Positions 15,826-22,380 of a stretch of 30,639 bases of DNA are shown one piece after another (the first letter of the stretch is position 1; each line of letters opens with the position of its first letter). The DNA lies in NCBI GenBank assembly GCA_035301245.1, contig DATGUS010000073.1, forward strand, positions 1 to 30,639, written 5' to 3'. Under the pieces are notes generated by a model that had not been told where the DNA came from, made no database searches, and saw only the letters and a list, made by a program, of their open reading frames with translations. The DNA comes from Alloiococcus sp035301245. GTDB taxonomy: Bacteria; Bacillota; Bacilli; Lactobacillales; Carnobacteriaceae_A. The position numbers and the translations under genes are program-made.

Positions 15826-15831
15826 AGCTAT

Positions 15832-16083
15832 AAATAAATAGAAGAACTGTATAGTATGAACTAGTACATAAGAGGTTATCCTAAGAGAGTCAGTGGTAGG
15901 TGCGAACTGATGATAACACTTATCGAATCCATCATATTTAAAAATAAAGAAGCAATCGCCTAATTTATTTCGGGAGAGCCGTTATCCAAATCAAGAGCAA
16001 GAGGTTAGTATGCCTTTTGAAGTTGGGTGGTACCGCGAATGACAGCCTTTCGTCCCTTATAGAGACGAGAGGCTGTTTTTGTT
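15832..16083 (+). ncRNA. T-box leader (serine) of serS
   Basis: Uncharged tRNA-Ser should bind this leader and switch transcription on. The diagnostic T-box sequence GGGTGGTACCGCG is at 16025-16037. Stem I carries AGAGAGTCAGT...GGTGCGAACTGA (about 15893-15910). A candidate specifier codon TCC (Ser) is at 15928-15930 in GAATCCATC. The terminator pairs 16042-16054 with 16062-16075 and ends in a T-run; the T-box sequence can form the competing antiterminator. The specifier choice is by pattern and by the downstream serS; leader ends are approximate. Confidence 0.92.
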
Positions 16084-16119
16084 TATCCAAGAAAAGTAAA
16101 AAATGAAAGGATGAGTATT

Positions 16120-17397
16120 GTGTTAGATATCAAATTAATACGCCAGAATCCACAGCAGTATAAGGAGTTGTTAGAGACTCGAGGTTATGAAGTAGAGAAG
16201 ATTGATGAATTGCTTTCTTTAGATGAAAAACGTCGTGAGCTAATTAAAGAATCAGAAGCATTAAAGAAAGAACGTAACAGTGTATCAGATCAAATCGCTG
16301 AGAAAAAACGAAATAAAGAAGATGCTAATGATGCTATCCAAGCAATGCAAGAAGTAGGTAAGCAGATTAAAACAACAGATGCTGAGCTAAAAGAAGTGGA
16401 AGAGAAAGTCCACGATATTGCTGCTCGTATTCCTAACGTTCCACATAAAACTGTGCCAGTAGGTCCAGGAGAAGAGGATAATGAAGAAGTTCGTCGTTGG
16501 GGTGACGAATTTAAACCTGAATTCGAAGGTGAAGCGAAACCGCACTGGGACATCGGAACTGACTTAGGAATCTTAGATTTTGATCGTGGTGCTAAAGTGG
16601 CTGGTGCACGTTTTGTTTACTACCGTAAGCTAGGCGCTAGACTAGAACGTGCGATTTATAACTACATGCTAGACAAACACGTTGATGAAGAAGGATATGA
16701 AGAAGTGATTCCACCGTATCTTGTAAATGATCAAACGATGTATGGCACTGGACAATTCCCCAAATTTAAAGAAGATGTCTTCCAAATTGACGAGAGTCCT
16801 TTAACGCTGATCCCAACTTCTGAAGTACCATTAACAAATATTTATCAGAATGAAATTTTAAATCAAGAAGACTTGCCACAATACTTTACAGCTCTAACGC
16901 CTTGTTTCCGATCAGAAGCTGGTAGTGCCGGTCGAGACACACGTGGTATTATCCGTCTCCACCAATTTAATAAAGTAGAAATGGTTAAATTCTCTAAACC
17001 AGAGGATTCATTCGACGAATTAGAAAAAATGGTGAAAAATGCTGAAGATTTACTGAAAGATCTGAAGTTACCATACCGAGTGTTAGCGTTATCTACAGGA
17101 GATATGGGATTCTCAGCATCAAAAACCTATGATTTAGAAGTATGGATTCCAGCGCAGAATACTTATCGTGAAATCAGCTCATGTTCAAACTGTACCGATT
17201 TCCAAGCGCGCCGTGCTAAAATTCGTTACCGCAATGAAGAAGGTAAAATCGAGTATCTTCATACATTAAACGGTTCAGGCTTAGCAGTAGGTCGTACAGT
17301 GGCCGCGATTTTAGAAAACTACCAACAACCAGATGGCTCAGTAAAAGTGCCAGAGGTCTTAGTACCTTATATGAATGGTATTGAATACATTAAATAA
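16120..17397 (+). CDS. serS: Seryl-tRNA synthetase
   Basis: 425-residue class II synthetase that charges tRNA-Ser with serine in the cytoplasm. The N-terminal coiled-coil arm (about residues 25-105, rich in E/K/A) grips the tRNA variable arm. Class II motif 2 reads PCFRSEAGSAGRDTRG and motif 3 reads NGSGLAVGRTVAAILENYQ. Two starts are possible: ATG 16111, directly abutting AAAGG, and GTG 16120, about 8 nt from it. I chose GTG because the product then begins (M)LDIKLIRQNP, like most SerRS proteins, and has the usual length. Transcription is controlled by the T-box upstream. Confidence 0.96.
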   Translation: MLDIKLIRQNPQQYKELLETRGYEVEKIDELLSLDEKRRELIKESEALKKERNSVSDQIAEKKRNKEDANDAIQAMQEVGKQIKTTDAELKEVEEKVHDIAARIPNVPHKTVPVGPGEEDNEEVRRWGDEFKPEFEGEAKPHWDIGTDLGILDFDRGAKVAGARFVYYRKLGARLERAIYNYMLDKHVDEEGYEEVIPPYLVNDQTMYGTGQFPKFKEDVFQIDESPLTLIPTSEVPLTNIYQNEILNQEDLPQYFTALTPCFRSEAGSAGRDTRGIIRLHQFNKVEMVKFSKPEDSFDELEKMVKNAEDLLKDLKLPYRVLALSTGDMGFSASKTYDLEVWIPAQNTYREISSCSNCTDFQARRAKIRYRNEEGKIEYLHTLNGSGLAVGRTVAAILENYQQPDGSVKVPEVLVPYMNGIEYIK

Positions 17398-17404
17398 ATA
17401 GTAG

Positions 17405-17492
17405 AAAAGAACTAAAGTGAAGTTGTTCGATCTAACAGGCTGTTTTAATTGACATTTGAAGAGAGCAAACTTCCTTTGGTTCTTTTACTTTG
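17405..17492 (+). terminator. Terminator after serS
   Basis: AAAAGAACTAAAG (17405-17417) pairs with CTTTGGTTCTTTT (17474-17486) with one wobble. The long loop holds a GAAGTT/AACTTC extension and an AACAG/CTGTT tip. The tail is only moderately T-rich. Confidence 0.65.
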
Positions 17493-17517
17493 AATCAAAG
17501 TAACAATATGATAATAT
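17490..17517 (+). promoter_or_regulatory. Probable msrA promoter
   Basis: TTGAAT (17490-17495), 16-nt spacer, TAATAT (17512-17517) preceded by TGA as an extended -10. About 43 nt upstream of the start. Confidence 0.5.
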
Positions 17518-17559
17518 AACTTCACATATATAAGAGAAACATTTAGAGGAGTGAAATGA

Positions 17560-18084
17560 ATGAGTGAATATAAAAAAGCTAACTTTGCTGGTGGATGTTT
17601 CTGGTGCATGGTTCAACCATTCGATGAAAAAGATGGCATAATCTCTGTCGTTTCTGGGTATACAGGAGGACATACCGAAAACCCGACCTATGAAGAAGTT
17701 TGTTCAAATACAACGGGGCACACTGAAGCGGTTCAGATCACTTATAATCCTGACATTGTTTCATATAAAGAATTGGTTGATATTTATTGGCAACAAACAG
17801 ATCCAACTGATGCAAGCGGGCAATTCGTTGATCGCGGGGATTCTTATCGTCCAGTAATCTTTTATGGTAATGAAGAAGAAAAAAAGATTGCTGAAGCATC
17901 GAAAAAACAATTAGATGAAAGTGGTCGCTTTAATGATCCGGTAGTTACTTCTATAGAAGAAAGAAAAACATTCTATCCAGCTGAAGAATATCACCAAGAC
18001 TTTTATAAGAAAAATTCAGCTCACTACAAAAAATATCGTCAAGGCTCTGGAAGACAAACGTTTATAGATGATAAATGGCAATAG
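17560..18084 (+). CDS. msrA: Peptide methionine-S-sulfoxide reductase MsrA
   Basis: 174-residue cytosolic repair enzyme that reduces the S-epimer of methionine sulfoxide in proteins, with thioredoxin as the usual reductant. The active-site motif GGCFWC begins at residue 11, with catalytic C13 and a second cysteine C16 that could serve in thiol recycling. GYTGGHTENPTYEEVCSNTTGH and the QTDPTDASGQFVDRG block are family hallmarks. AGGAG lies upstream of ATG 17560; ATG 17556 stops at once. No msrB is fused or adjacent. Confidence 0.95.
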   Translation: MSEYKKANFAGGCFWCMVQPFDEKDGIISVVSGYTGGHTENPTYEEVCSNTTGHTEAVQITYNPDIVSYKELVDIYWQQTDPTDASGQFVDRGDSYRPVIFYGNEEEKKIAEASKKQLDESGRFNDPVVTSIEERKTFYPAEEYHQDFYKKNSAHYKKYRQGSGRQTFIDDKWQ

Positions 18085-18138
18085 AATCTTTAAACAAAGA
18101 AAATGTAAATTTAAAATAAAGTAATTTACAAAAAAGTG

Positions 18139-18167
18139 TTGACAATTTTTATATTAAAGTGTATTAT
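18139..18167 (+). promoter_or_regulatory. Strong promoter of the 5S-tRNA unit
   Basis: Perfect TTGACA (18139-18144), 17-nt spacer, TATTAT (18162-18167), about 27 nt upstream of the 5S gene. Confidence 0.88.
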
Positions 18168-18193
18168 AAAGAAGCTGTTTACGAAACAGCTAT

Positions 18194-18310
18194 GTATAGT
18201 GATGATAGCAAGAAGGTTCCACCTGTTCCCATGCCGAACACAGTAGTTAAGCTTCTTAGCGCCGAGGATAGTTTAGGTTTAACCTATGTGAAAGCCGGAC
18301 GTCGCTATGC
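18194..18310 (+). rRNA. rrf: 5S ribosomal RNA, detached from 16S/23S
   Basis: Core 5S sequence CCTGTTCCCATGCCGAACAC followed by AGTAGTTAAGCTTCTTAGCG is conserved. The ends close by the terminal stem GTATAGTGATG / CGTCGCTATGC, with several G-U pairs. Length about 117 nt; ends are estimated. No 16S or 23S precedes it: msrA is directly upstream, and the gene has its own promoter. Loop E bases differ from the usual Firmicute form (GAGGATAGT with GTGAAAGCCGG rather than GATGGTAGT with GTGAGAGTAGG). Confidence 0.93.
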
Positions 18311-18315
18311 ATTTA

Positions 18316-18388
18316 GGAGGTTTAGCTCAGTTGGGAGAGCATCTGCCTTACAAGCAGAGGGTCATAGGTTCAAGTCCTATAACCTCCA
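18316..18388 (+). tRNA. tRNA-Val (UAC)
   Basis: Acceptor GGAGGTT/AACCTCC, anticodon loop CTTACAA, TTCAAGT T-loop, discriminator A. No encoded CCA. Confidence 0.97.
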
Positions 18389-18400
18389 TTTTTATATTTA

Positions 18401-18473
18401 GGGCCATTAGCTCAGTCGGCAGAGCATTTGACTTTTAATCAAAGGGTCGCTGGTTCGAATCCAGCATGGCTCA
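18401..18473 (+). tRNA. tRNA-Lys (UUU)
   Basis: Acceptor GGGCCAT/ATGGCTC, anticodon loop CTTTTAA, discriminator A. No encoded CCA. Confidence 0.97.
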
Positions 18474-18496
18474 TTTCAAGAGTTTAAAAACAATAC

Positions 18497-18525
18497 TTGA
18501 CTTAATTTTTAAACTATAGTAGTAT
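18497..18525 (+). promoter_or_regulatory. Internal promoter before tRNA-Thr
   Basis: TTGACT (18497-18502), 17-nt spacer, TAGTAT (18520-18525), 23 nt before the tRNA-Thr gene. Confidence 0.7.
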
Positions 18526-18548
18526 TTCATATTGGATACGTTATTTAC

Positions 18549-18621
18549 GCCGGCTTAGCTCAGTTGGTAGAGCGGCTGATTTGTAATCAGTAGGTCGAGG
18601 GTTCAAGTCCTTTAGCCGGCA
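18549..18621 (+). tRNA. tRNA-Thr (UGU)
   Basis: Acceptor GCCGGCT/AGCCGGC, anticodon TGT in GATTTGTAATC, discriminator A. No encoded CCA. Confidence 0.97.
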
Positions 18622-18627
18622 TCTGAT

Positions 18628-18699
18628 GCGGAAGTAGTTCAGTGGTAGAACATCACCTTGCCAAGGTGGGGGTCGCGGGTTCGAATCCCGTCTTCCGCT
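18628..18699 (+). tRNA. tRNA-Gly (GCC)
   Basis: Acceptor GCGGAAG/CTTCCGC, anticodon GCC in CACCTTGCCAAGGTG, discriminator T. No encoded CCA. Confidence 0.97.
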
Positions 18700-18743
18700 T
18701 TAATATATTAATAGTGCTACTTAGCCAGTAGGTATAATATTAT

Positions 18744-18830
18744 GCCGGGGTGGCGGAATTGGTAGACGCACGGGACTTAAAATCCCGCGGGTGGTTTGCA
18801 CCCGTGCCGGTTCGACTCCGGCCCTCGGTA
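18744..18830 (+). tRNA. tRNA-Leu (UAA)
   Basis: Class II tRNA with a long variable arm (CGGGTGGTTTGCACCCG). Anticodon loop CTTAAAA. Acceptor GCCGGGG/CCTCGGT with a terminal G-U pair, discriminator A. Confidence 0.96.
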
Positions 18831-18845
18831 CTATTTTAATAATAT

Positions 18846-18919
18846 GCACCCATAGCTCAATTGGATAGAGTACTTGACTACGAATCAAGCGGTTAGAGGT
18901 TCGACTCCTCTTGGGTGCG
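18846..18919 (+). tRNA. tRNA-Arg (ACG)
   Basis: Acceptor GCACCCA/TGGGTGC, anticodon ACG in CTTGACTACGAATCAAG, discriminator G. The first anticodon base A is normally edited to inosine by TadA. Confidence 0.97.
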
Positions 18920-18927
18920 TAATTTTC

Positions 18928-18956
18928 TTGACAATATATGTTGCTTAATGTAAAAT
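18928..18956 (+). promoter_or_regulatory. Internal promoter before tRNA-Pro
   Basis: Perfect TTGACA (18928-18933), 17-nt spacer, TAAAAT (18951-18956), 22 nt before the tRNA-Pro gene. Confidence 0.82.
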
Positions 18957-18978
18957 GTATTTTGTTGTTTTTATTTAA

Positions 18979-19052
18979 CGGGAAGTAGCTCAGCTTGGTA
19001 GAGCACTTGGTTTGGGACCAAGGGGTCGCAGGTTCGAATCCTGTCTTCCCGA
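18979..19052 (+). tRNA. tRNA-Pro (UGG)
   Basis: Acceptor CGGGAAG/CTTCCCG, anticodon TGG in CTTGGTTTGGGACCAAG, discriminator A. Confidence 0.97.
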
Positions 19053-19058
19053 CTTGAT

Positions 19059-19132
19059 GGCGGCGTAGCTCAGCTGGCGAGAGCGTACGGTTCATACCCG
19101 TGAGGTCGTGGGTTCGATCCCCTCCGCCGCTA
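19059..19132 (+). tRNA. tRNA-Met (CAU), elongator
   Basis: Acceptor GGCGGCG/CGCCGCT, anticodon loop TTCATAC. The GGCGG..CCGCCGCTA frame matches Bacillus-type elongator tRNA-Met, and it lacks the three G-C pairs of the initiator anticodon stem. The T stem GTGGG/CCCTC has a T-T mismatch in its second pair. Confidence 0.9.
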
Positions 19133-19151
19133 TTTTTCCCTAACAAGAGTT

Positions 19152-19225
19152 GGACCTTTAGCTCAGTTGGTTAGAGCTGTCGGCTCATAACCGACCGGTC
19201 GCAGGTTCGAGTCCTGCAAGGTCCA
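19152..19225 (+). tRNA. tRNA with CAU anticodon, probably tRNA-Ile2 (lysidine)
   Basis: Acceptor GGACCTT/AAGGTCC, anticodon CAT in TCGGCTCATAACCGA, discriminator A. The body resembles the Firmicute/Mycoplasma tRNA-Ile whose C34 is changed to lysidine by TilS to read AUA, rather than either tRNA-Met. Confidence 0.88.
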
Positions 19226-19241
19226 TTAAAAATTAGCGAAT

Positions 19242-19312
19242 GCGGGTGTAGTTTAGTGGTAAAACTACAGCCTTCCAAGCTGTTGTCGCGAGTTCGATTC
19301 TCGTCACCCGCT
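19242..19312 (+). tRNA. tRNA-Gly (UCC)
   Basis: Acceptor GCGGGTG/CACCCGC, anticodon TCC in CAGCCTTCCAAGCTG, discriminator T. Confidence 0.97.
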
Positions 19313-19344
19313 TTATTTCAATAAGGTGTTATTTTTAGTAATAT

Positions 19345-19418
<74 letters not shown>

Positions 19419-19431
19419 TAAATACAATTCA

Positions 19432-19503
19432 GGCCCCTTGGTCAAGTGGTTAAGACATCGCCCTTTCACGGCGGTATCACGGGTTCGAATCCCGTAGGGG
19501 TCA
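19432..19503 (+). tRNA. tRNA-Glu (UUC)
   Basis: Acceptor GGCCCCT/AGGGGTC, anticodon TTC in CGCCCTTTCACGGCG, discriminator A. Confidence 0.97.
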
Positions 19504-19513
19504 TTTAATATAT

Positions 19514-19603
19514 GGAGGATTACCCAAGTCCGGCTTAAGGGAACGGTCTTGAAAACCGTCAGGTGCTTAACGGCATGCAAGGGTTCGAATCCCTTATCCT
19601 CCT
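19514..19603 (+). tRNA. tRNA-Ser (UGA)
   Basis: Class II tRNA with a long variable arm (CAGGTGCTTAACGGCATG region). Anticodon TGA in CGGTCTTGAAAACCG. Acceptor GGAGGAT/ATCCTCC. The discriminator reads T, whereas G is usual for tRNA-Ser in Bacillus and E. coli. Confidence 0.95.
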
Positions 19604-19615
19604 TATTTACATTAT

Positions 19616-19689
19616 GGCCCCATAGTGGAGCGGTTTAACACGCCTGCCTGTCACGCAGGAGATCGCCGGTTCAAATCCGGTTGGGGTCG
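19616..19689 (+). tRNA. tRNA-Asp (GUC)
   Basis: Acceptor GGCCCCA/TGGGGTC, anticodon GTC in CCTGCCTGTCACGCAGG, discriminator G. Confidence 0.97.
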
Positions 19690-19703
19690 TTTTTTTGTGT
19701 ATA

Positions 19704-19776
19704 GGCGCAGTAGCTCAGTTGGTAGAGCAACGGATTGAAGCTCCGTGTGTCGGCAGTTCGACTCTGTCCTGCGCCA
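19704..19776 (+). tRNA. tRNA-Phe (GAA)
   Basis: Acceptor GGCGCAG/CTGCGCC, anticodon GAA in CGGATTGAAGCTCCG, discriminator A. Last gene of the tRNA array. Confidence 0.97.
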
Positions 19777-19794
19777 CTATTTTAAATAATAGTT

Positions 19795-19838
19795 GAAGAA
19801 AAAACCTCGGGAATATTCCTGAGGTTTTTTGGCTTCTT
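19795..19838 (+). terminator. Strong terminator of the 5S-tRNA unit
   Basis: AAAAAACCTC (19799-19808) pairs with GAGGTTTTTT (19821-19830); GGAATATTCC lies inside as a further stem, and GAAG/CTTC pairs outside. The T-run is part of the 3' arm. Confidence 0.93.
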
Positions 19839-20126
19839 CAAATCAGTTATTTTTGATAGACTCTCTTAAAAAAATCTGTTTCTGTTGAATATTTAGAACT
19901 TTCTAATATCCTTTGCTTAGGACAAGTGAGATCCTCATAATGTCAAGTTTTGGTCGACTATTATTCTATATGGAGAGCTCATTTATTTTTATTGTTAACT
20001 TTTACTAAGAGAAAAGACGTTGGTCAGGTCTATTCCCACCAACGTCTTATATTATGCAATCCTTTTTTGATTGTAACGTTTTAGATTAATTATCTCAGTT
20101 ACTTTAATAATATAGAATAAAAAATT
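19839..20126. other. Gene-free spacer between tRNA array and minus-strand gene
   Basis: No supported ORF. The one clear structure is a perfect 11-bp hairpin, AAGACGTTGGT (20024-20034) with ACCAACGTCTT (20058-20068), followed on the minus strand by TTCTCTT; it could be a back-up terminator for the minus-strand gene. Confidence 0.55.
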
Positions 20127-20170
20127 CAACAACTGCTCAATTTATTTAATTTAAGATTAAGCAGTTGTTG
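20119..20170 (-). terminator. Terminator of the minus-strand membrane gene
   Basis: CAACAACTGCT (20127-20137) pairs perfectly with AGCAGTTGTTG (20160-20170). On the minus strand the hairpin is followed by TTTTTTA, 6 nt after the stop codon. Confidence 0.82.
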
Positions 20171-20175
20171 TGTTT

Positions 20176-20889
20176 TCAAAGTACTATTAAAATAAGTTGG
20201 AAGAAAAACATAAAAAATATAAATGGATAAATAAAGTGTATTTTAAAGTGTTTCTTCATGTATAACGTGAGTGGGACTGTTAGTGCAATGATTAATGCCC
20301 AGAAATTCGTGACAAAAATCATGAAAATAAATGACAACCCAACATTTAAAAAAACTAGAATACTGGATAGTTGAATATCGTTTTTGAAATAATCTAACTC
20401 TTGATACATAAGTATCGGTATTATTAAAGGCATTAAGTATACAAACAGATTATTTGGAATAAATCGAGCGATTAAATAAAAACTAATTAAATTTAGAATA
20501 ACTACATGAAAAAATAGTAACAACATAACATGGAGTAATTTTAAATTATGATATTCAAAGATTTTTCTTACATTGATTAATATCATGTATAGCAACAAGT
20601 TAATACCTAAAAATAATGAATAATTAATCGATAAAAACACTAAGATAACGACATTAATAATTGTTTTTAAAATTAAGGAGGCAGGTACATCTCCTAAGAA
20701 GTTATCTTTAGATCGGTGTATCGAGTAACTTAAAGATACAAATATAAAAAATAGAAGAACGCTAAGGATATTAAGTGAAGCATACTTCAGACCGAATAAT
20801 ATACCTGGTAAAATTGTTAAAGTAGGTATACTAAATTTTATAAACTGATTGATGAAAGGGATAGCATCCACTTTTTTCAAATAACTCAC
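20176..20889 (-). CDS. Polytopic membrane protein of unknown function
   Basis: 237 residues, almost entirely hydrophobic, with roughly seven to nine predicted membrane segments and short polar loops. The longer loops read SIHRSKDNFLGDVPAS (about 54-70), RKIFEYHNLK (about 107-116) and YQELDYFKND (about 162-172). I do not recognise the family; no transporter or enzyme signature is evident. The start is uncertain: GTG 20889 overlaps the only Shine-Dalgarno-like sequence (AGGTGAG), while TTG 20880 lies 4 nt beyond it and would give a product beginning with KKVDAIPF. It is more AT-rich than neighbouring genes. It stands alone, is transcribed away from metK, and has its own terminator. Confidence 0.78.
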   Translation of the reverse strand: MSYLKKVDAIPFINQFIKFSIPTLTILPGILFGLKYASLNILSVLLFFIFVSLSYSIHRSKDNFLGDVPASLILKTIINVVILVFLSINYSLFLGINLLLYMILINVRKIFEYHNLKLLHVMLLLFFHVVILNLISFYLIARFIPNNLFVYLMPLIIPILMYQELDYFKNDIQLSSILVFLNVGLSFIFMIFVTNFWALIIALTVPLTLYMKKHFKIHFIYPFIFFMFFFQLILIVL

Positions 20890-20983
20890 CTATTTCTTTT
20901 ACTTCAACGTTTATTTTACCATAAAAGAGATGTTAGTCGTAAAATTTTATGAGCAGAAATCAAATTCAAATAAATTAGTATGT

Positions 20984-21008
20984 AAAATTACACGTAGTGT
21001 GTAATTTT
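20984..21008. repeat. Palindrome over the -35 region of metK
   Basis: AAAATTACAC and GTGTAATTTT form perfect 10-bp arms around GTAGT. It ends 5 nt before the TATAAT of the metK promoter, where a -35 box should be, so it is a candidate operator. Confidence 0.6.
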
Positions 21009-21010
21009 TG

Positions 21011-21019
21011 TGTTATAAT
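21011..21019 (+). promoter_or_regulatory. Extended -10 promoter of metK
   Basis: TGTTATAAT is a TGnTATAAT extended -10. No good -35 hexamer lies 16-18 nt upstream; that region is occupied by the palindrome. Transcription would start near 21026, just ahead of the SMK box. Confidence 0.72.
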
Positions 21020-21036
21020 AACTAATGGTTTACATT

Positions 21037-21100
21037 GAATTCCCGATAGGACGGCGATCCGAGCCGGAAGCCTTGTAACCGAATAATTTATTGGGGGAAT
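21037..21100 (+). ncRNA. SMK box (SAM-III) riboswitch of metK
   Basis: S-adenosylmethionine-sensing leader that blocks translation by hiding the ribosome binding site. The sequence follows the known enterococcal pattern: TTCCCGATAGGACGGCG, a short hairpin, GCCGGAAGCCTTGTAACCGA, then TTGGGGGAAT. ATTCCC (21039-21044) can pair with GGGAAT (21095-21100), which is part of the Shine-Dalgarno GGGGGAA (21093-21099), 7 nt before the metK start. GGTTTACA just upstream (21028-21035) can pair imperfectly with TTGTAACC as the alternative ON structure. Confidence 0.93.
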
Positions 21101-21106
21101 AGAAAA

Positions 21107-22294
21107 ATGACAGAAAAAAGATTATTTACTTCAGAATCTGTATCTGAAGGACATCCAGATAAAGTAGCGGATCAAATTAGCGATGCTATTTTGGATGAAG
21201 TATTAAAACAAGACCCAGATGCGAGGGTAGCGTGTGAAGTTGCAGTCAACACTGGTCTAGTATTGATTACTGGTGAAATTCGTACGACTGCTTATGTGGA
21301 TATGCAAAAAGTTGTTCGTGATACCATTGGAGAGATTGGTTATACACGTGCTAAATATGGATTCGATGCTGAGAACGTTGCTGTATTAGTGTCAATCGAC
21401 GAACAGTCTCCAGATATTTCAATGGGTGTTGATTCATCTGCTGAATTTAAAGAAGAGAGCGACGATAAATTTGACCGAATTGGTGCGGGAGATCAAGGGC
21501 TAATGTTTGGCTATGCGAATAACGAAACACCTGAATATATGCCACTACCAATTTCACTAAGTCATCAACTTGTTCGAAAATTAGCTGAACTGCGTAAGAA
21601 TAACTCTATTGGTTATTTAAGACCGGATGCTAAAGCTCAAGTGACGGTTGAATATGATGAACATAATAAGCCTGTACGCGTAGATGCTGTTGTAATTAGT
21701 TCACAGCACCATCCAGATATTTCTTTAGAAACTTTATCTAAGGATATTAAAGAACAAGTTATTCAAACAGTTATTCCAAGTGAGTTACTTGATGATGAGA
21801 CGAAGTACTACATTAACCCGACCGGACGCTTTGTTATTGGTGGTCCAAAAGGGGATGCTGGTTTAACTGGTCGTAAAATTATTGTAGATACTTACGGTGG
21901 TTATGCTCGCCACGGTGGCGGAGCATTCTCAGGTAAGGATGCCACTAAAGTTGACCGTTCAGCAAGTTATGCTGCTCGCTACATTGCTAAAAATATTGTT
22001 GCTGCAGGCTTAGCTGATGAAGTTGAAATTCAACTAGCTTACGCTATTGGTGTTGCAAAGCCAGTATCGATTAATATCAACACATTTGATACAGGAAAAG
22101 TTGATAATGCAGCGCTTGTATCAAAAGTTCGCGAATTATTTGACTTAAGACCAGCAAGTATTATTGAAATGTTAGATTTAAAACGTCCAATTTATAAACA
22201 AACTGCGGCTTATGGTCACTTTGGACGCAATGATTTGGAGTTACCTTGGGAAAGATTAGATAAGGTAGATGAATTAAAAACATTATTAAAATAA
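21107..22294 (+). CDS. metK: S-adenosylmethionine synthetase
   Basis: 395-residue cytosolic enzyme that makes S-adenosylmethionine from methionine and ATP. Recognised from SESVSEGHPDKVADQISDAI near the start (ATP site), GAGDQGLMFGYA (about 126-137), the phosphate-loop-like GGPKGDAGLTGRKIIVDTYG (about 246-265) and GGGAFSGKDATKVDRSA. Length is normal for bacteria. ATG 21107 follows GGGGGAA, the sequence that the SMK riboswitch sequesters, giving end-product control of translation. Monocistronic, with a terminator immediately downstream. Confidence 0.98.
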   Translation: MTEKRLFTSESVSEGHPDKVADQISDAILDEVLKQDPDARVACEVAVNTGLVLITGEIRTTAYVDMQKVVRDTIGEIGYTRAKYGFDAENVAVLVSIDEQSPDISMGVDSSAEFKEESDDKFDRIGAGDQGLMFGYANNETPEYMPLPISLSHQLVRKLAELRKNNSIGYLRPDAKAQVTVEYDEHNKPVRVDAVVISSQHHPDISLETLSKDIKEQVIQTVIPSELLDDETKYYINPTGRFVIGGPKGDAGLTGRKIIVDTYGGYARHGGGAFSGKDATKVDRSASYAARYIAKNIVAAGLADEVEIQLAYAIGVAKPVSININTFDTGKVDNAALVSKVRELFDLRPASIIEMLDLKRPIYKQTAAYGHFGRNDLELPWERLDKVDELKTLLK

Positions 22295-22306
22295 CATTAT
22301 TGTAAG

Positions 22307-22341
22307 AAGAGTCTGGACTGGAAATTACCAGACTCTTTTTT
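22307..22341 (+). terminator. Terminator of metK
   Basis: AAGAGTCTGG (22307-22316) pairs perfectly with CCAGACTCTT (22328-22337), followed by TTTT. Confidence 0.93.
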
Positions 22342-22380
22342 GTAAACTAAATATATTTAAAACAGAACGGAGTGCAATGA

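Noticed and set aside
18159..18401. 80-codon plus-strand ORF across the 5S gene and tRNA-Val
   Set aside because: Translation of structural RNA sequence; no coding signal.
18733..18738. Perfect TATAAT before tRNA-Leu
   Set aside because: A start site would fall at or inside the tRNA and there is no -35 box at the right distance.
18721..19146. 141-codon minus-strand ORF through the tRNA array
   Set aside because: Its protein reads like the well-known spurious products of antisense tRNA genes (GGGDRTHDLT, TGFEPATPW, RAGVEPARV).
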